From Nitrospira sp. CR1.2 (GTDB lineage: Bacteria; Nitrospirota; Nitrospiria; Nitrospirales; Nitrospiraceae): DNA of 64,000 nt. This document shows, one piece after another, positions 51,968-61,600 of the stretch. The stretch covers positions 62,001-126,000 of the forward strand of contig WIAG01000002.1 in NCBI GenBank assembly GCA_014055495.1. Reading direction: 5' to 3'. The notes beneath the pieces are model-generated. The model was given only the letters and a program-made list of their open reading frames with translations, was not told the DNA's origin and did no database searches. Position 1 is the stretch's first letter, and every line of letters begins with the position of its first letter. The position numbers and the translations under genes were made by a program.

Positions 51968-53626
51968 TCAGTCTCGCATGGTGTCCGAATGTGTTTTCTT
52001 CAAATGATCAGCAACGCGCAGCGCCATGGCGACGATCGTCAACGTCGGATTGGCGTGGCTGGACGTCGGAAATACCGAGCTGCTGGCAACGAACAGATTG
52101 CCGATACCATGCACACGACACTGTGCATCGACTACCCCGAGGGAAGGATCGGCCGACATCCGTGTGGTTCCGATGTGATGCCCAAGGACGGCTTTCACGT
52201 CCCGCATCAATTCCGATACATCTGCTCCAAGATACGTCAGATAGCCGCAATCCTGTCGGCGAAGCTCTTGATCCAGCAGCCTGTGGGATCGCTGTACACT
52301 CTCTCGATCTTGCTCCGTCACCTGAAAATTGAGCCGCACCCGCGGCATCCCCAATTCATCCTGCACGTCATCCAGCGTCACCCGGTTGTCGGGATGTGGA
52401 ATCTGCTCGCTCTGGAAATACAGGTAGTATGTATTCGAGCGCGAGCGCATGAGCAGAGAAGGAATACGCCGTCTCTGAAGGAGCCGTTTTCGTCCGAACT
52501 TGGGCAGCACCGACAAGGCCTGAGGTGATCCCATCAGAATGTTCTTGAGATGCCGCCAGTAGAGCGCGTACTTACCCGTCCCCAGCTCCTCCTGCTGCCT
52601 ACCGCCCAGCAGCCGTTTCAGCAAAAACGTGGCGGACAGCACCGCGTTGCCGTGACCGGGGTCTCCGAGCAGCGGTCGATCCAACAACATGTAGAGATTC
52701 AGCAGTTCATGGCGTCGCTGTGCGGCCTCAGAGAAGCCGATCCGTCGACGGCAAAACACGCCTTGCGGATCCGCCTCATATCCAAACATCACCTCTTGCC
52801 CCCCCGTGAGGGTGATGCTGGCGATCACCCCGTGAATGTGGGACATGTACCCGCGCCCCAGCCAATCCGAATGGTTGCCGATTCCATCTCGATGCACGCG
52901 CCGAGAGGCCAGCAACAGTCGGGTGGTTTCCAGTCCGCCCCCCGCCAGCACAATAGTCCGTGCACGGACATGGAAACGACGGCCGGCGAACGTCGCCACT
53001 TCGACCGACTCGATGCGGGCGCCGTCCGACGAGGCGTGCAATTCGACCACCGGTGCGTGCAGCAGGACACGCACCTGTTCAGCTTTGGCGAGATCCGCTC
53101 GATACGCTTTGCCAAATTGCGTCGGCGGGCTCCATCGTTCGATCCCCGCGGTGCTGACCTCCCCGTCTTCGAAGCCCGGCAACATTGAAGAAGGCGCACC
53201 GGGAAGCGCCGAGGCCACCATGTAGTCGTACTCGCCGCACTCGCAGTAGACATGCGCGCGTCGATAGTAGTCGTGCATCTCTTTCTGCGGAAACGGCCAG
53301 CCGCTGTGTGGCACCCAGTCGCGCTGATCAAAGTCGAGAGAATCAAAAGGAATACAGCGTCCTCCCCACAGGGACGTGGTGCCACCGAGCTGTCGGTACC
53401 GGGCCTGATCCAGGGGCACGTGGCGAACTGCATCATTGAGTGCGCCTTGATACAGCGCCTGACTCTCGCCGGCTCGCGTTTTCCCACCGGCTTCGAGCAG
53501 AATGATACTCTGGCCGGTCCCCCGGAGTTCCATAGCCAGAGTGATGCCGGCGGCGCCTGCCCCTACGATGCAGATGTCCGCCGACAGCGGATGCCCGTCG
53601 GGGACCGTGTTTGCATCAAGCAACAT
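51968..53626 (-). CDS. GMC-family FAD oxidoreductase
   Basis: 552 residues. The FAD site is 'ADICIVGAGAAGITLAMELRG', with 'QLGGTTSLWGGRCIPFDSLDF' for the isoalloxazine region and the C-terminal 'SSSVFPTSSHANPTLTIVAMALRVADHL' with the His-Asn active-site pair. It should oxidise an alcohol or sugar. It overlaps the aldo/keto reductase gene by 11 bp, and both lie inside the exopolysaccharide cluster. A role in modifying a sugar of the polymer is likely but the substrate is unknown. Confidence 0.88.
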   Translation of the reverse strand: MLLDANTVPDGHPLSADICIVGAGAAGITLAMELRGTGQSIILLEAGGKTRAGESQALYQGALNDAVRHVPLDQARYRQLGGTTSLWGGRCIPFDSLDFDQRDWVPHSGWPFPQKEMHDYYRRAHVYCECGEYDYMVASALPGAPSSMLPGFEDGEVSTAGIERWSPPTQFGKAYRADLAKAEQVRVLLHAPVVELHASSDGARIESVEVATFAGRRFHVRARTIVLAGGGLETTRLLLASRRVHRDGIGNHSDWLGRGYMSHIHGVIASITLTGGQEVMFGYEADPQGVFCRRRIGFSEAAQRRHELLNLYMLLDRPLLGDPGHGNAVLSATFLLKRLLGGRQQEELGTGKYALYWRHLKNILMGSPQALSVLPKFGRKRLLQRRRIPSLLMRSRSNTYYLYFQSEQIPHPDNRVTLDDVQDELGMPRVRLNFQVTEQDRESVQRSHRLLDQELRRQDCGYLTYLGADVSELMRDVKAVLGHHIGTTRMSADPSLGVVDAQCRVHGIGNLFVASSSVFPTSSHANPTLTIVAMALRVADHLKKTHSDTMRD

Positions 53627-54482
53627 GGACGCACCTGACTATTTCTTCGATCGCCTGAAGATTTTCACGCAAATGCGCTCGGCACCCCATACCGGCCAGC
53701 AACACACCGATTTCCGAACGTTGAACCAGCGGCCGGAACGCGTCGGCTATGGACCCGTCAGGCTGCGTGTTTCGAGACAACACCTCACGCGCAATCACTC
53801 CGACGCCGAGCGCACCTGCGCGTTCAAGAATCGGCAGGGCCGAGTCAACTCGACTGCGGTCGAGAGGGACCTGCACGCAGGCGACACCAGATTGTCCGAT
53901 CCATGAGTCGGCGTCCACTAAGGAACGGCAGGAGACTCCGAAGTGACGCAGCTTGCCGTCTTCCTTCAAGCGCACGAGCAATTCACACACCTCATCGCGC
54001 TGCGGAAGATTAATCGGGGGATTGTGTAAGAGGAACAGATCGAGACACTCCACCCCCAAGCGCTGTAAACTTCCCTCGATCCGGCGACGCAGATACTCGG
54101 GATCGAAACACTGACGTTCCTGGCGACGCCGCGTGCTTGTAGTGACCCCTCGGGCGGACGACCATCGCCGCAGCAAAACGTTCAGCATCGGCTTGGCCAT
54201 GCGAACAAGGCCCTCCACCGGACCGACCGTGAGACCTGCCTTGGTGCAGAGAATCATGCCGTCACCGTGATCCCGATAGACACGCCCAAGCAATCGCTCG
54301 CTATCGCCTTGTCCATACACGTCCGCCGTATCGAAAAATGTAATACCCGAATCTCTGGCCGCACGAAGCGTCGCTTCGACTTCGCCCCGCGAATGGCGCG
54401 TCGCCAGAGACGCGATCATCGAACATCCAAATCCCAGCAGGGAGGGCCTCAGATCCGTATTACCGAGCCTGCGATACTGCAC
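53616..54482 (-). CDS. Aldo/keto reductase
   Basis: 288 residues from a GTG at 54482, with AGGAGG 10 bp upstream, slightly overlapping the glycosyltransferase gene. 'QYRRLGNTDLRPSLLGFGCSMI' starts the barrel. 'FFDTADVYGQGDSERLLGR' gives Asp and Tyr of the catalytic tetrad, 'DGMILCTKAGL' the Lys and 'LDLFLLHNPP' the His. NADPH-dependent carbonyl reduction is expected. Paired with the GMC oxidase it could carry out an oxidation-reduction sequence on a sugar. Confidence 0.85.
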   Translation of the reverse strand: MQYRRLGNTDLRPSLLGFGCSMIASLATRHSRGEVEATLRAARDSGITFFDTADVYGQGDSERLLGRVYRDHGDGMILCTKAGLTVGPVEGLVRMAKPMLNVLLRRWSSARGVTTSTRRRQERQCFDPEYLRRRIEGSLQRLGVECLDLFLLHNPPINLPQRDEVCELLVRLKEDGKLRHFGVSCRSLVDADSWIGQSGVACVQVPLDRSRVDSALPILERAGALGVGVIAREVLSRNTQPDGSIADAFRPLVQRSEIGVLLAGMGCRAHLRENLQAIEEIVRCVHVA

Positions 54483-55611
54483 AATCAGCGCCCCTCCTGA
54501 GCAGATCAGCATACCGCCCCTCGGTCAGACCCGCGATGGTCTCCCAGGAGATCTCCCCCGCCGCAGCCCGGACATTCGCACGCATCCGCGCATACAGCAC
54601 CTCATCACGCAGCAATCGCACAATGGCGTTCGCCAACACATCCGGGGCTTTCGGGGGCACGAGCAACCCCGTCGATTCATCTCCCACGACTTCATCGAAT
54701 CCACCCACCCGCGTGGCGATCACCGGTTTTCCGAACCCGAACGCCGAAGCCAAGACCCCACTGTTCCATCCGTTCTCATACGGCAGGACAAGAAACTTGG
54801 CGGCAGTGAAGTAGCCGGCCATTTGGGAGAAAGTTGCGTACTCCGGTACCAGCCGAACCCGCTCCTGCAGCCCCGATTCCGCCAGCTGACGCTGCAAGGG
54901 TGCGATATCCATCAGCGGCTTCCCGACGATCAGGATCAGCGCGTTCGGGACCTGCCGAATCACTTCCGGCGCGGCAGCAAGCAGGGTATGGATGCCTTTC
55001 CGCGGTTCGATCAGGCCAAAGCAGAGCACCACCTGGGCTCCATCCGGAATATTCGGCGTCTCCCGCGCCACATGCCTACGCACAAACGCCGTCAAATCGG
55101 CGATGGGAAGCACGGTAATCCGATCGCGAGACACACCGAAGTGTTGCACCACAAGAGGCTCATTCTGTTTCGCATTCAGAAACACATGCCGCATTCTGGA
55201 GTAGAGAAAGCGAAAGGCCTTGATGTGATACGGCCGCAGCGAATTGGGCAGGACATCCTGCGGGGTATACACAAACGTCGCGCGACTCATCAGTCTCAAG
55301 ACCATCCAGAGCAGAATATAGAGGGCCGGATGTTGAGCTCCCTGCAGGTGAATAATCTGCGGTCGGAACGTCAGACAATGCCAGAGCAACTTCACAAGCC
55401 TGCCGGGTCTTGGCCGATATCGATCGAACACTTCGAGGGCTCTGTACCTTCGTGGATAGTCCGCCAGCTCGAATCCCAATCCGGTCACAAGGGTAACACG
55501 ATGCCCTCTCTCTGCCAGAGCATTGGCCAAGTTATGCGTGTATTGCACCGTGCCGGCTCGAGGAGCCGGTGCAATGAACATGATGCGCAATCCGTCGGTC
55601 GCTGTGCCCAT
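54460..55611 (-). CDS. Glycosyltransferase family 4
   Basis: 383 residues with GT-B fold. The N-terminal domain has 'PRAGTVQYTHNLANALAERGHRVTLVTG'. The donor site is 'VLCFGLIEPRKGIHTLLAAAPEVI' and 'LVLPYENGWNSGVLASAFGFGKPVIATRVGGFDEVV', close to the E(x7)E motif with the first Glu shifted. It adds one sugar during repeat-unit assembly at the cytoplasmic face. The sugar is not predictable. Confidence 0.87.
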   Translation of the reverse strand: MGTATDGLRIMFIAPAPRAGTVQYTHNLANALAERGHRVTLVTGLGFELADYPRRYRALEVFDRYRPRPGRLVKLLWHCLTFRPQIIHLQGAQHPALYILLWMVLRLMSRATFVYTPQDVLPNSLRPYHIKAFRFLYSRMRHVFLNAKQNEPLVVQHFGVSRDRITVLPIADLTAFVRRHVARETPNIPDGAQVVLCFGLIEPRKGIHTLLAAAPEVIRQVPNALILIVGKPLMDIAPLQRQLAESGLQERVRLVPEYATFSQMAGYFTAAKFLVLPYENGWNSGVLASAFGFGKPVIATRVGGFDEVVGDESTGLLVPPKAPDVLANAIVRLLRDEVLYARMRANVRAAAGEISWETIAGLTEGRYADLLRRGADCAVSQAR

Positions 55612-55670
55612 GGTTACTGTCGCCTACTGTTGTACATGGTGACTCTCACCGATTCTTCCACAACGCCCAC

Positions 55671-57050
55671 TCAGAACGTCGCGATCAAGCGCAAGCTCAC
55701 TTTGTTTGCGAGACGATTCGCAGAGGTTCCCAAAATGTCTTCACGCTGGTCGAACATGTCATACCCCAGCCGAGTCACCAGCCAAGAGGCGGGCGTGTAC
55801 GAAATGCCGACATTCCACTTCAGCGTATGCACGGTCAAATCGTCCGATCTGGTGCTTGTCAAAATCCAGGTCAGGCCGGCATCGAACAGAAAGTCATTCG
55901 CCAGACGAATCTTGGTCGAAGCACGAATAAAATCTCCGACAAGCGGTTGACTCAGTCCACCCGACGGCGGAAACACGTCCCGCATATAACTGATCTCGTA
56001 CAAGGCATCGCCGATCGATTTTTTGATGGAGGCCTGTGCGAGCACTTCGATCGTAGAAGGGTTGGGTTCCACGCGAACCGCACCGATCGTTCCACTCACC
56101 ACCAAGGTTTCCGACAGATCGAATTCCTGAGCGACCAACGCCGAATGCGAGTGAAAATCACGCCCCTGCTGGAAATCGAAGAAGCGAAACCGGTACTTCA
56201 CTGTGGTACGACTCCACTGCGCTTCCCGGACTCTCGCCCCGACCTCGCCTTCGTGAGTCATGCTGTTGATGGCTCCGGGCGCATCGGTGGACCACAGGAA
56301 ATTGGCATAGTTCGTCAACAGATCGACCGACGGCGTCAGGCGATGGCGCACCATCAACGCACCGAGATTGATCGACGTTCGCCCAAATGTGCCCATCACT
56401 CCCGGCGTCACTTGCTCAGTCGGATCTTGAAAAGACTCAAACCGTTCGAAGACGGTCAACGTTGTGCGATCGGTCAGATTCCACAGCCCCAGCAGTTCCC
56501 CGTTCTGCCGCGAGACCGCACGATTTTGGTTCGTGTTATTCGCGTATACACGTGACTCAATCGAATACTCTGCCCTGAGTTCGCCATCCCGCCCTGACGT
56601 GGTGTACCCCAATCCTGGTGCAATTGTGGTGATATAGTCTGTCCCGCGATTCTGCGCGGTAAAGAACACGTTATCCGTATACTGCTCGGTAATGGTCAGA
56701 CGGGGGGTAAACCCCTCCCGGCGGGTCGGAACCCCCAAAAGTAACTTTTCCGAGACCGGCATCCGTTCGTACCCCATCTGATTCTGCCAAGACGGCAGTT
56801 CGCCGAATTCCCGCTTTGGCCGAACAAACTCCCCGTTGTCCGGTTCCTCCGCCGACACGATCGGCAGAGCGAGCCATGGCGCTACGGCCAAGGCCATTCC
56901 CGCCATCGGAAGACGCAACCAGCGGCCGACCGCCCTGGCGAGTCTTCTCCCACACTCGAAGCCGATTCCCTGCCCGTCCCTGAGCCCAACGGCTTCGATC
57001 AGGCGCTGCATGCTCTGTGACACGTGCTGTCGCTTTCGTCCCGGGATCAT
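55671..57050 (-). CDS. Outer-membrane beta-barrel protein of the exopolysaccharide cluster
   Basis: 459 residues. A long basic N-terminus leads to a signal-like segment ('MAGMALAVAPWLALPIVSAEEP'), so the start may be later than 57050. The body is alternating beta strands ('LTITEQYTDNVFFTAQNRGTDYITTIAPGLGY') and ends in a terminal Phe ('SLRLIATF'), as outer-membrane barrels do. 'TPRLTITEQYTDNVF' is typical of the barrel proteins found next to Wza in EpsL/exosortase-type loci. It probably helps export the polymer. It lies 16 bp after the Wza-like gene. Confidence 0.78.
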   Translation of the reverse strand: MIPGRKRQHVSQSMQRLIEAVGLRDGQGIGFECGRRLARAVGRWLRLPMAGMALAVAPWLALPIVSAEEPDNGEFVRPKREFGELPSWQNQMGYERMPVSEKLLLGVPTRREGFTPRLTITEQYTDNVFFTAQNRGTDYITTIAPGLGYTTSGRDGELRAEYSIESRVYANNTNQNRAVSRQNGELLGLWNLTDRTTLTVFERFESFQDPTEQVTPGVMGTFGRTSINLGALMVRHRLTPSVDLLTNYANFLWSTDAPGAINSMTHEGEVGARVREAQWSRTTVKYRFRFFDFQQGRDFHSHSALVAQEFDLSETLVVSGTIGAVRVEPNPSTIEVLAQASIKKSIGDALYEISYMRDVFPPSGGLSQPLVGDFIRASTKIRLANDFLFDAGLTWILTSTRSDDLTVHTLKWNVGISYTPASWLVTRLGYDMFDQREDILGTSANRLANKVSLRLIATF

Positions 57051-57066
57051 GAGTGCAGTCGCCGTC

Positions 57067-57669
57067 CTACGGAACGATTACCGTGTCTCCAGGCCGAAGC
57101 ATCACATTCTGGTTGCTATCTTCACCCTGAACGAATTTGCTGTAATTGAAGGGGATTCTTTGCTCTCCACTCCGCCCTGGATTCACGATAAAGATCTTAT
57201 TCCGAGAGGCAAACGTGGTCAGACCTCGAGCCATCGCCAACGCCTGGATCACGGTCACCGGCCCTTTCAAGTCGAACACCCCAGGCTGCATCACTTCACC
57301 CAGGACAAAGATGCGAAAGCTGTGCGTCGCCTCCAGGATCACCGTGACCTGGGGATCCTGGATATGCTGTTTGAGCTGCTTGTTAATGCGTTCCTCGATC
57401 TCTCCCAACGTGAGCCCCTTCGCCTCAATTTCGCCGATCAACGGATAGTTGATCTTTCCGTCAGGACGGACCGTGACAATGGTCGAGAGTTCCTTGTGCT
57501 TCCAGATGAAGACATTCAGCACGTCGCCCGCACCCAAACGGAACGGACCGCTCCAGTTCACATCAGTCGCCGGCACTGCCGCTGGTTCAGGCTCGGATGC
57601 TTGCGCCCCTGCTGCCACGCACAACGCCATCAAGAGAACCACCCAGATCGTGTGAAGAATACGTCGCAT
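57067..57669 (-). CDS. Polysaccharide export protein (Wza/SLBB family)
   Basis: 200 residues. The signal peptide is 'LHTIWVVLLMALCVAAGAQAS'. A Poly_export domain follows ('FRLGAGDVLNVFIWKHKELSTIVTVRPDGKINYPLIGEIEAKGLTLGEIEERINKQL'), then one SLBB domain ('RIFVLGEVMQPGVFDLKGPVTVIQALAMARGL') ending 'LRPGDTVIVP'. It lacks the lipidated C-terminal helix of full Wza, so the outer-membrane pore may be completed by the barrel protein next to it. Confidence 0.9.
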   Translation of the reverse strand: MRRILHTIWVVLLMALCVAAGAQASEPEPAAVPATDVNWSGPFRLGAGDVLNVFIWKHKELSTIVTVRPDGKINYPLIGEIEAKGLTLGEIEERINKQLKQHIQDPQVTVILEATHSFRIFVLGEVMQPGVFDLKGPVTVIQALAMARGLTTFASRNKIFIVNPGRSGEQRIPFNYSKFVQGEDSNQNVMLRPGDTVIVP

Positions 57670-57693
57670 GACTCGCCCTCCGTTACATGAATC

Positions 57694-58698
57694 TTAATTG
57701 GTCTTGCTCACTAACATCGGCACGGTTCGCATCAAGCCAGTCGCCATGACGGCGGCCCGACACACTAACAGGAAGGGTGCAGCCAGTCGCAACCCAGTAT
57801 CCTCAGGCGGAAGCTGCCACAGAAATGGAAGAGCCGTGGCGGCAAACAACCCGCCGGCCAATCCGGCGACATAGGCGGCATACGGCACAAGCGGCATCAA
57901 CAGCAGCGCGCCCGCACCCAACACCACGGACCCGATCTGCAATTTCAGCGTTTGCGGGGTATAGGAATCACGAATCGCTTTGCCCGGAAACCGTTTGTAC
58001 ACCATTACTCGCCAGTAGGCCCGACTGTGTTTCTTGCGGAGATATTGTTTCAGCGTCGACGGATGTTGATGATAAATAATCGCCGCCGGATTGAACTTGA
58101 TCTTGTACCCAGCCGTGGCCACTCGATACGACAGATCGGTATCTTCGTTGTCGGCAACCGGGAAACTCGTGTCGAACCCGCCGATGGAGCGAAATACCTC
58201 ATGGCGAAAGCCCGCCGAGTAGGAAAAAACCACATCGACGTATTCTGCCGCAGCCAGTTGACGATACCGGGCCTCAAACTCGGCCTGCGCGAATCTCGCG
58301 ACCAGGCTCCGTTGTTTCGTCCTATACGCGCCTTTCACGGCGGCAATCGCCGGCGATTCGAACGGCGCCACCATTTCCTTGATCCAATCCACATGCGGCA
58401 CACAATCGGCATCGGTAAACAGGAGAAATTCTCCTTGGGCCGCTTGCGCCCCGAGATTCCGCGCCGCCGCCGGACCTCGATGTGCCTGGCGGAGCACACG
58501 CACCGTCGGTTGTGCGCTGCCCCACGTTTTCACATAGCGTTCGATATACTCAGGGGTCCCATCCGTCGATTCGTCATCGACCAGTATGAGTTCGACTTCA
58601 CCGGCCGGGTACGATTGCCTGGCAAAGGCATCCAGCCCGTCATGGATTGTCTTTGTGGCGTTATAAGCCGGGATGACGACCGTGACACGTATTGGCAT
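57694..58698 (-). CDS. Glycosyltransferase family 2
   Basis: 334 residues. The GT-A domain starts 'VTVVIPAYNATKTIHDGLDAFARQ', with the nucleotide-binding 'LVDDESTDGT', the metal-binding DXD-like 'FTDADCVP' and the acceptor motif 'DNEDTDLSYRV'. C-terminal hydrophobic segments (about 250-325) anchor it to the membrane. It elongates or initiates the polymer repeat unit. A 108 bp stretch before it (58699-58806) shows nothing. Confidence 0.9.
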   Translation of the reverse strand: MPIRVTVVIPAYNATKTIHDGLDAFARQSYPAGEVELILVDDESTDGTPEYIERYVKTWGSAQPTVRVLRQAHRGPAAARNLGAQAAQGEFLLFTDADCVPHVDWIKEMVAPFESPAIAAVKGAYRTKQRSLVARFAQAEFEARYRQLAAAEYVDVVFSYSAGFRHEVFRSIGGFDTSFPVADNEDTDLSYRVATAGYKIKFNPAAIIYHQHPSTLKQYLRKKHSRAYWRVMVYKRFPGKAIRDSYTPQTLKLQIGSVVLGAGALLLMPLVPYAAYVAGLAGGLFAATALPFLWQLPPEDTGLRLAAPFLLVCRAAVMATGLMRTVPMLVSKTN

Positions 58699-58806
58699 CA
58701 GTGCCTCACTTCCGATCCGTCGCCAGGCAAGCGATTCGCGCGCTCACCTCGCCGCACCGGTGATATTCGCCTGTAATGACCGCCACACGATGATCGTTCC
58801 ACTGGA

Positions 58807-60207
58807 TCATGCCTTCGCCTTCACCATCGCACCAATCGCAATGGCCATCGGCAATGTCAGCCAAATTTCACGCACCATCGGCGTGATCATAAGAAACGCC
58901 ATCTGTCCGAAAATGATACTGGACATGAGAATCGCATAGGGCCGCAGTGCAGGCTCGCCAAGACCGCGCCTGGCAGAAATCAGAGCCCAGGCCCACAGCC
59001 CCAGAAACGCGGCCAGCGCAAACACCCCCAGCTCACTGGCCACCTCCAAAAATACATTGTGAATCGTGGAGGGATGGGAAGAATGATTCGCCCACGCCGG
59101 CAAGTATTTGGTGTAGTGCCAGATAGACTGCCCAAACCCGACGCCAAACCAGGGATGGGCGGAAAATAACCCCCAGCCACCCACGATTGACTCCAATCGA
59201 AACTCCCAACTCCCGCTTGCCTCATTGACATCGGCTTTTCCGAAGAGTCCCCCGCTTTCGATGGCATGCACCCCTGTCGAAAACGATTCGGAAATAGCCT
59301 GGTAGCTCAGGAACCCGGTAAAGACCAACACCGCTCCAATCAGCAGTAAGATCCTGACGGCGCGTGAGCGAAACGACAGGGCAACCACCGTCATCACGGC
59401 AAACCCAATCATCGAACTCCTGGCAAAGGTATAAAACCAGGCGTAGCCCATCAATGCCAGCATGCCTCCAAGCATGATCCGTATCGACGTGCGGGATTCC
59501 GTGAGACACAAGAACGCGGTACAGGGAATCGCCATGAGAAAAAAGCTGGCCAACATGATCGGATGAGAGGTCGTGCCTTCAGCCCGGATCTTTCCGTCGA
59601 GAATGGCGCTGAGGGTTCCATCCACGCCGCCCTCACCGGGTTGGCCGAGATTCTTCCGCCAATCGCCCGGCATCACGAATCCGTAATGCACCTGCGCCGC
59701 AGTGATCAGCGCTTCCCCCATGCCCGTGAATGCAATGACCCAGAGCAAGCGGCGAAAGTGTTCCGGCGTTCGATTAAATGTGAGCGTCAAGAAGAAGAGC
59801 GCCCCGTAGACCGGAATTTTTGCCGCCTCTCCCGGCAGGCCGCGCAATCCCTCGGCAAGCACCAAGGACACGATAGACGCCAGAAAGAACAGGCCGGCCA
59901 GGTAACCAGCAGGCCAGCGCACGACCAGCGGCCACGGCCCCCGATGGGTCAACGCATTGAATATCACCATGCCGATGGTCAGCGGTGTGATCAATTTGGT
60001 GACGGTAATGTTGCTGATCAAATCGACTTGTATCGGGATCGTCGCCACCAGAATGTAGTAGGGAAACACCACCGATGCCGCCATCGTCCCAAAGGCCGTC
60101 CCTGCGATCAGAATCGCCAACGCTTTTGTCGACAGCGCAAGCACCGCAGCACCCAGTGCTGCGCCGATGAAGGTGGGTGCCGCGAGGGCGCCAAATGTCG
60201 GCTTCAT
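58807..60207 (-). CDS. O-antigen ligase/polymerase family membrane protein (Wzy_C)
   Basis: 466 residues from the ATG at 60207, which overlaps the flippase stop (ATGA); the track's 675-residue ORF is not coding upstream. About 11 membrane helices and a large periplasmic loop with 'AHPWFGVGFGQSIWHYTKYLPAWANHSSHPSTIHNVFLEVASELGV', whose 'GVGFG' and 'HNVFLE' are the WaaL/Wzy_C core. It polymerises or ligates the exported repeat units. With Wzx and Wza this makes a Wzx/Wzy-type pathway. Confidence 0.88.
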   Translation of the reverse strand: MKPTFGALAAPTFIGAALGAAVLALSTKALAILIAGTAFGTMAASVVFPYYILVATIPIQVDLISNITVTKLITPLTIGMVIFNALTHRGPWPLVVRWPAGYLAGLFFLASIVSLVLAEGLRGLPGEAAKIPVYGALFFLTLTFNRTPEHFRRLLWVIAFTGMGEALITAAQVHYGFVMPGDWRKNLGQPGEGGVDGTLSAILDGKIRAEGTTSHPIMLASFFLMAIPCTAFLCLTESRTSIRIMLGGMLALMGYAWFYTFARSSMIGFAVMTVVALSFRSRAVRILLLIGAVLVFTGFLSYQAISESFSTGVHAIESGGLFGKADVNEASGSWEFRLESIVGGWGLFSAHPWFGVGFGQSIWHYTKYLPAWANHSSHPSTIHNVFLEVASELGVFALAAFLGLWAWALISARRGLGEPALRPYAILMSSIIFGQMAFLMITPMVREIWLTLPMAIAIGAMVKAKA

Positions 60208-61514
60208 GTTCCTGGCGTCCCCTCCGCCATAGGGTTCCCGCTGCGCTTGGACGACCACAGAAATCCCAACGCATATCCCAGAACCACAATGATGGCCAGT
60301 GATTGAAGCATGCGAGCGATCAACGTGGTCCACGCGGCCCCGAGCGCGCCGAAACCCGGAATCAACAAGCACCCGGCGACAATCCACCCCAGCAGCGCAA
60401 ACCCTTGAATCAAGCCGAACCAATGAGGGCGGTCCATCGTGTACAAGACCAGGTACAGCGGATGGGTCACCAGCGTGCCGAGCGTACCGATAAACAGCAC
60501 TTGAAAGATCACGATGGTGCCTTCGTAGGCAGGGCCAAACAAGGCCACCACCAGCGGGCGGGCAAAATAAAGGACCGGGAGCAGGCACACCGCTATGAGT
60601 GCATACAGCGGAAAAGCTCGTTGCACGTAGGAACGGCACTGTTCGAGCCCGGTAAGTTGAGTGATTTTCGGAAGTAAGGTTGTCACCAGACTGACGGTGA
60701 GAAAGTCCACCCCCATCAACAGCGAGGACCCTGCACCATAGAGACCCGCCTCGCGGGCATCGGCCACATAATTCAACACAGGGACACCGAGATTGATCTG
60801 CAGAATAAAAAACAGACTGGCCATCGCAGGCCATTTGCTGAACCGGAGGAGATCACGTAAGAGCGCGGTGTCGAGCCGCGGCAGTGCCAGATGTGCTCGC
60901 AGCAGCCAGATCCCCCATGCCGTGCACGCGTAATAAAACAGCACATGCAGCCCCATCACAGGCCCCAGCGACAACCACCCCGCCCAGAGGAGAAGTGGAA
61001 TACCAAGGACGCGCAGCAAGTTGACCAGCGCGACCATAGCCCCATAAACGGCAAACTCCTCGCGCGCTTGCCAGACGCACAGTGCAAAACTCCAGAGCGC
61101 GGCGCCGAACGATCCGATCAGACCCAACACCACGGGCAACACATATGAGTGGCGATCAGAAGCGCCTCCGGCAACATGAACGGCGCCAGCCAGGCCCAGC
61201 GCGACGATCGGAATCCCGAGCAGGACGCGCAACGCCAGCGCATTGGTGAGCACTTCAGCCGCCCTGGGCGGATCGACCCGCCGGTACATGGAGTAAAACC
61301 GCACGACACCCGGACTCAACCCGTCCCCGAGGATATCGTTGCCTAAAATCAAAATCACAATAAACAACGAGAACAAACCGAACTCTTCAGGTCCCATCTG
61401 TCGGGCAACGATCAAGCTCATCGCAAAGCCCAGGCAGGCACCGGTCATCTTCCCGGCAAACACCAGGGCGGTCTGCTGCGACAGCGTTTTAATCCCGGAC
61501 CACGAGTTTCGCAT
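60204..61514 (-). CDS. Polysaccharide flippase (Wzx/RfbX, MOP superfamily)
   Basis: 436 residues, about 12 membrane helices. 'TALVFAGKMTGACLGFAMSLIVARQMGPEEFGLFSLF' is the usual Wzx/RfbX start, and 'YGAGSSLLMGVDFLTVSLVTTLLPKIT' a typical middle. It flips the lipid-linked repeat unit to the periplasm. It is coupled to the ligase gene downstream; an 86 bp gap to the epimerase gene upstream shows nothing. Confidence 0.9.
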   Translation of the reverse strand: MRNSWSGIKTLSQQTALVFAGKMTGACLGFAMSLIVARQMGPEEFGLFSLFIVILILGNDILGDGLSPGVVRFYSMYRRVDPPRAAEVLTNALALRVLLGIPIVALGLAGAVHVAGGASDRHSYVLPVVLGLIGSFGAALWSFALCVWQAREEFAVYGAMVALVNLLRVLGIPLLLWAGWLSLGPVMGLHVLFYYACTAWGIWLLRAHLALPRLDTALLRDLLRFSKWPAMASLFFILQINLGVPVLNYVADAREAGLYGAGSSLLMGVDFLTVSLVTTLLPKITQLTGLEQCRSYVQRAFPLYALIAVCLLPVLYFARPLVVALFGPAYEGTIVIFQVLFIGTLGTLVTHPLYLVLYTMDRPHWFGLIQGFALLGWIVAGCLLIPGFGALGAAWTTLIARMLQSLAIIVVLGYALGFLWSSKRSGNPMAEGTPGT

Positions 61515-61600
61515 ACGCGCTTACACCGACTCCTCGTTGCACATCGCACGGCGAAGGACCCCAGGGCCCCCGCACCATCGTCTTGGCCTGCTCCCTGACG

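Noticed and set aside
60208-60834. Long N-terminal part of the 675-residue ORF over the flippase gene
   Set aside because: It is a shadow of the Wzx gene in another frame; the ATGA overlap gives a clean start at 60207.
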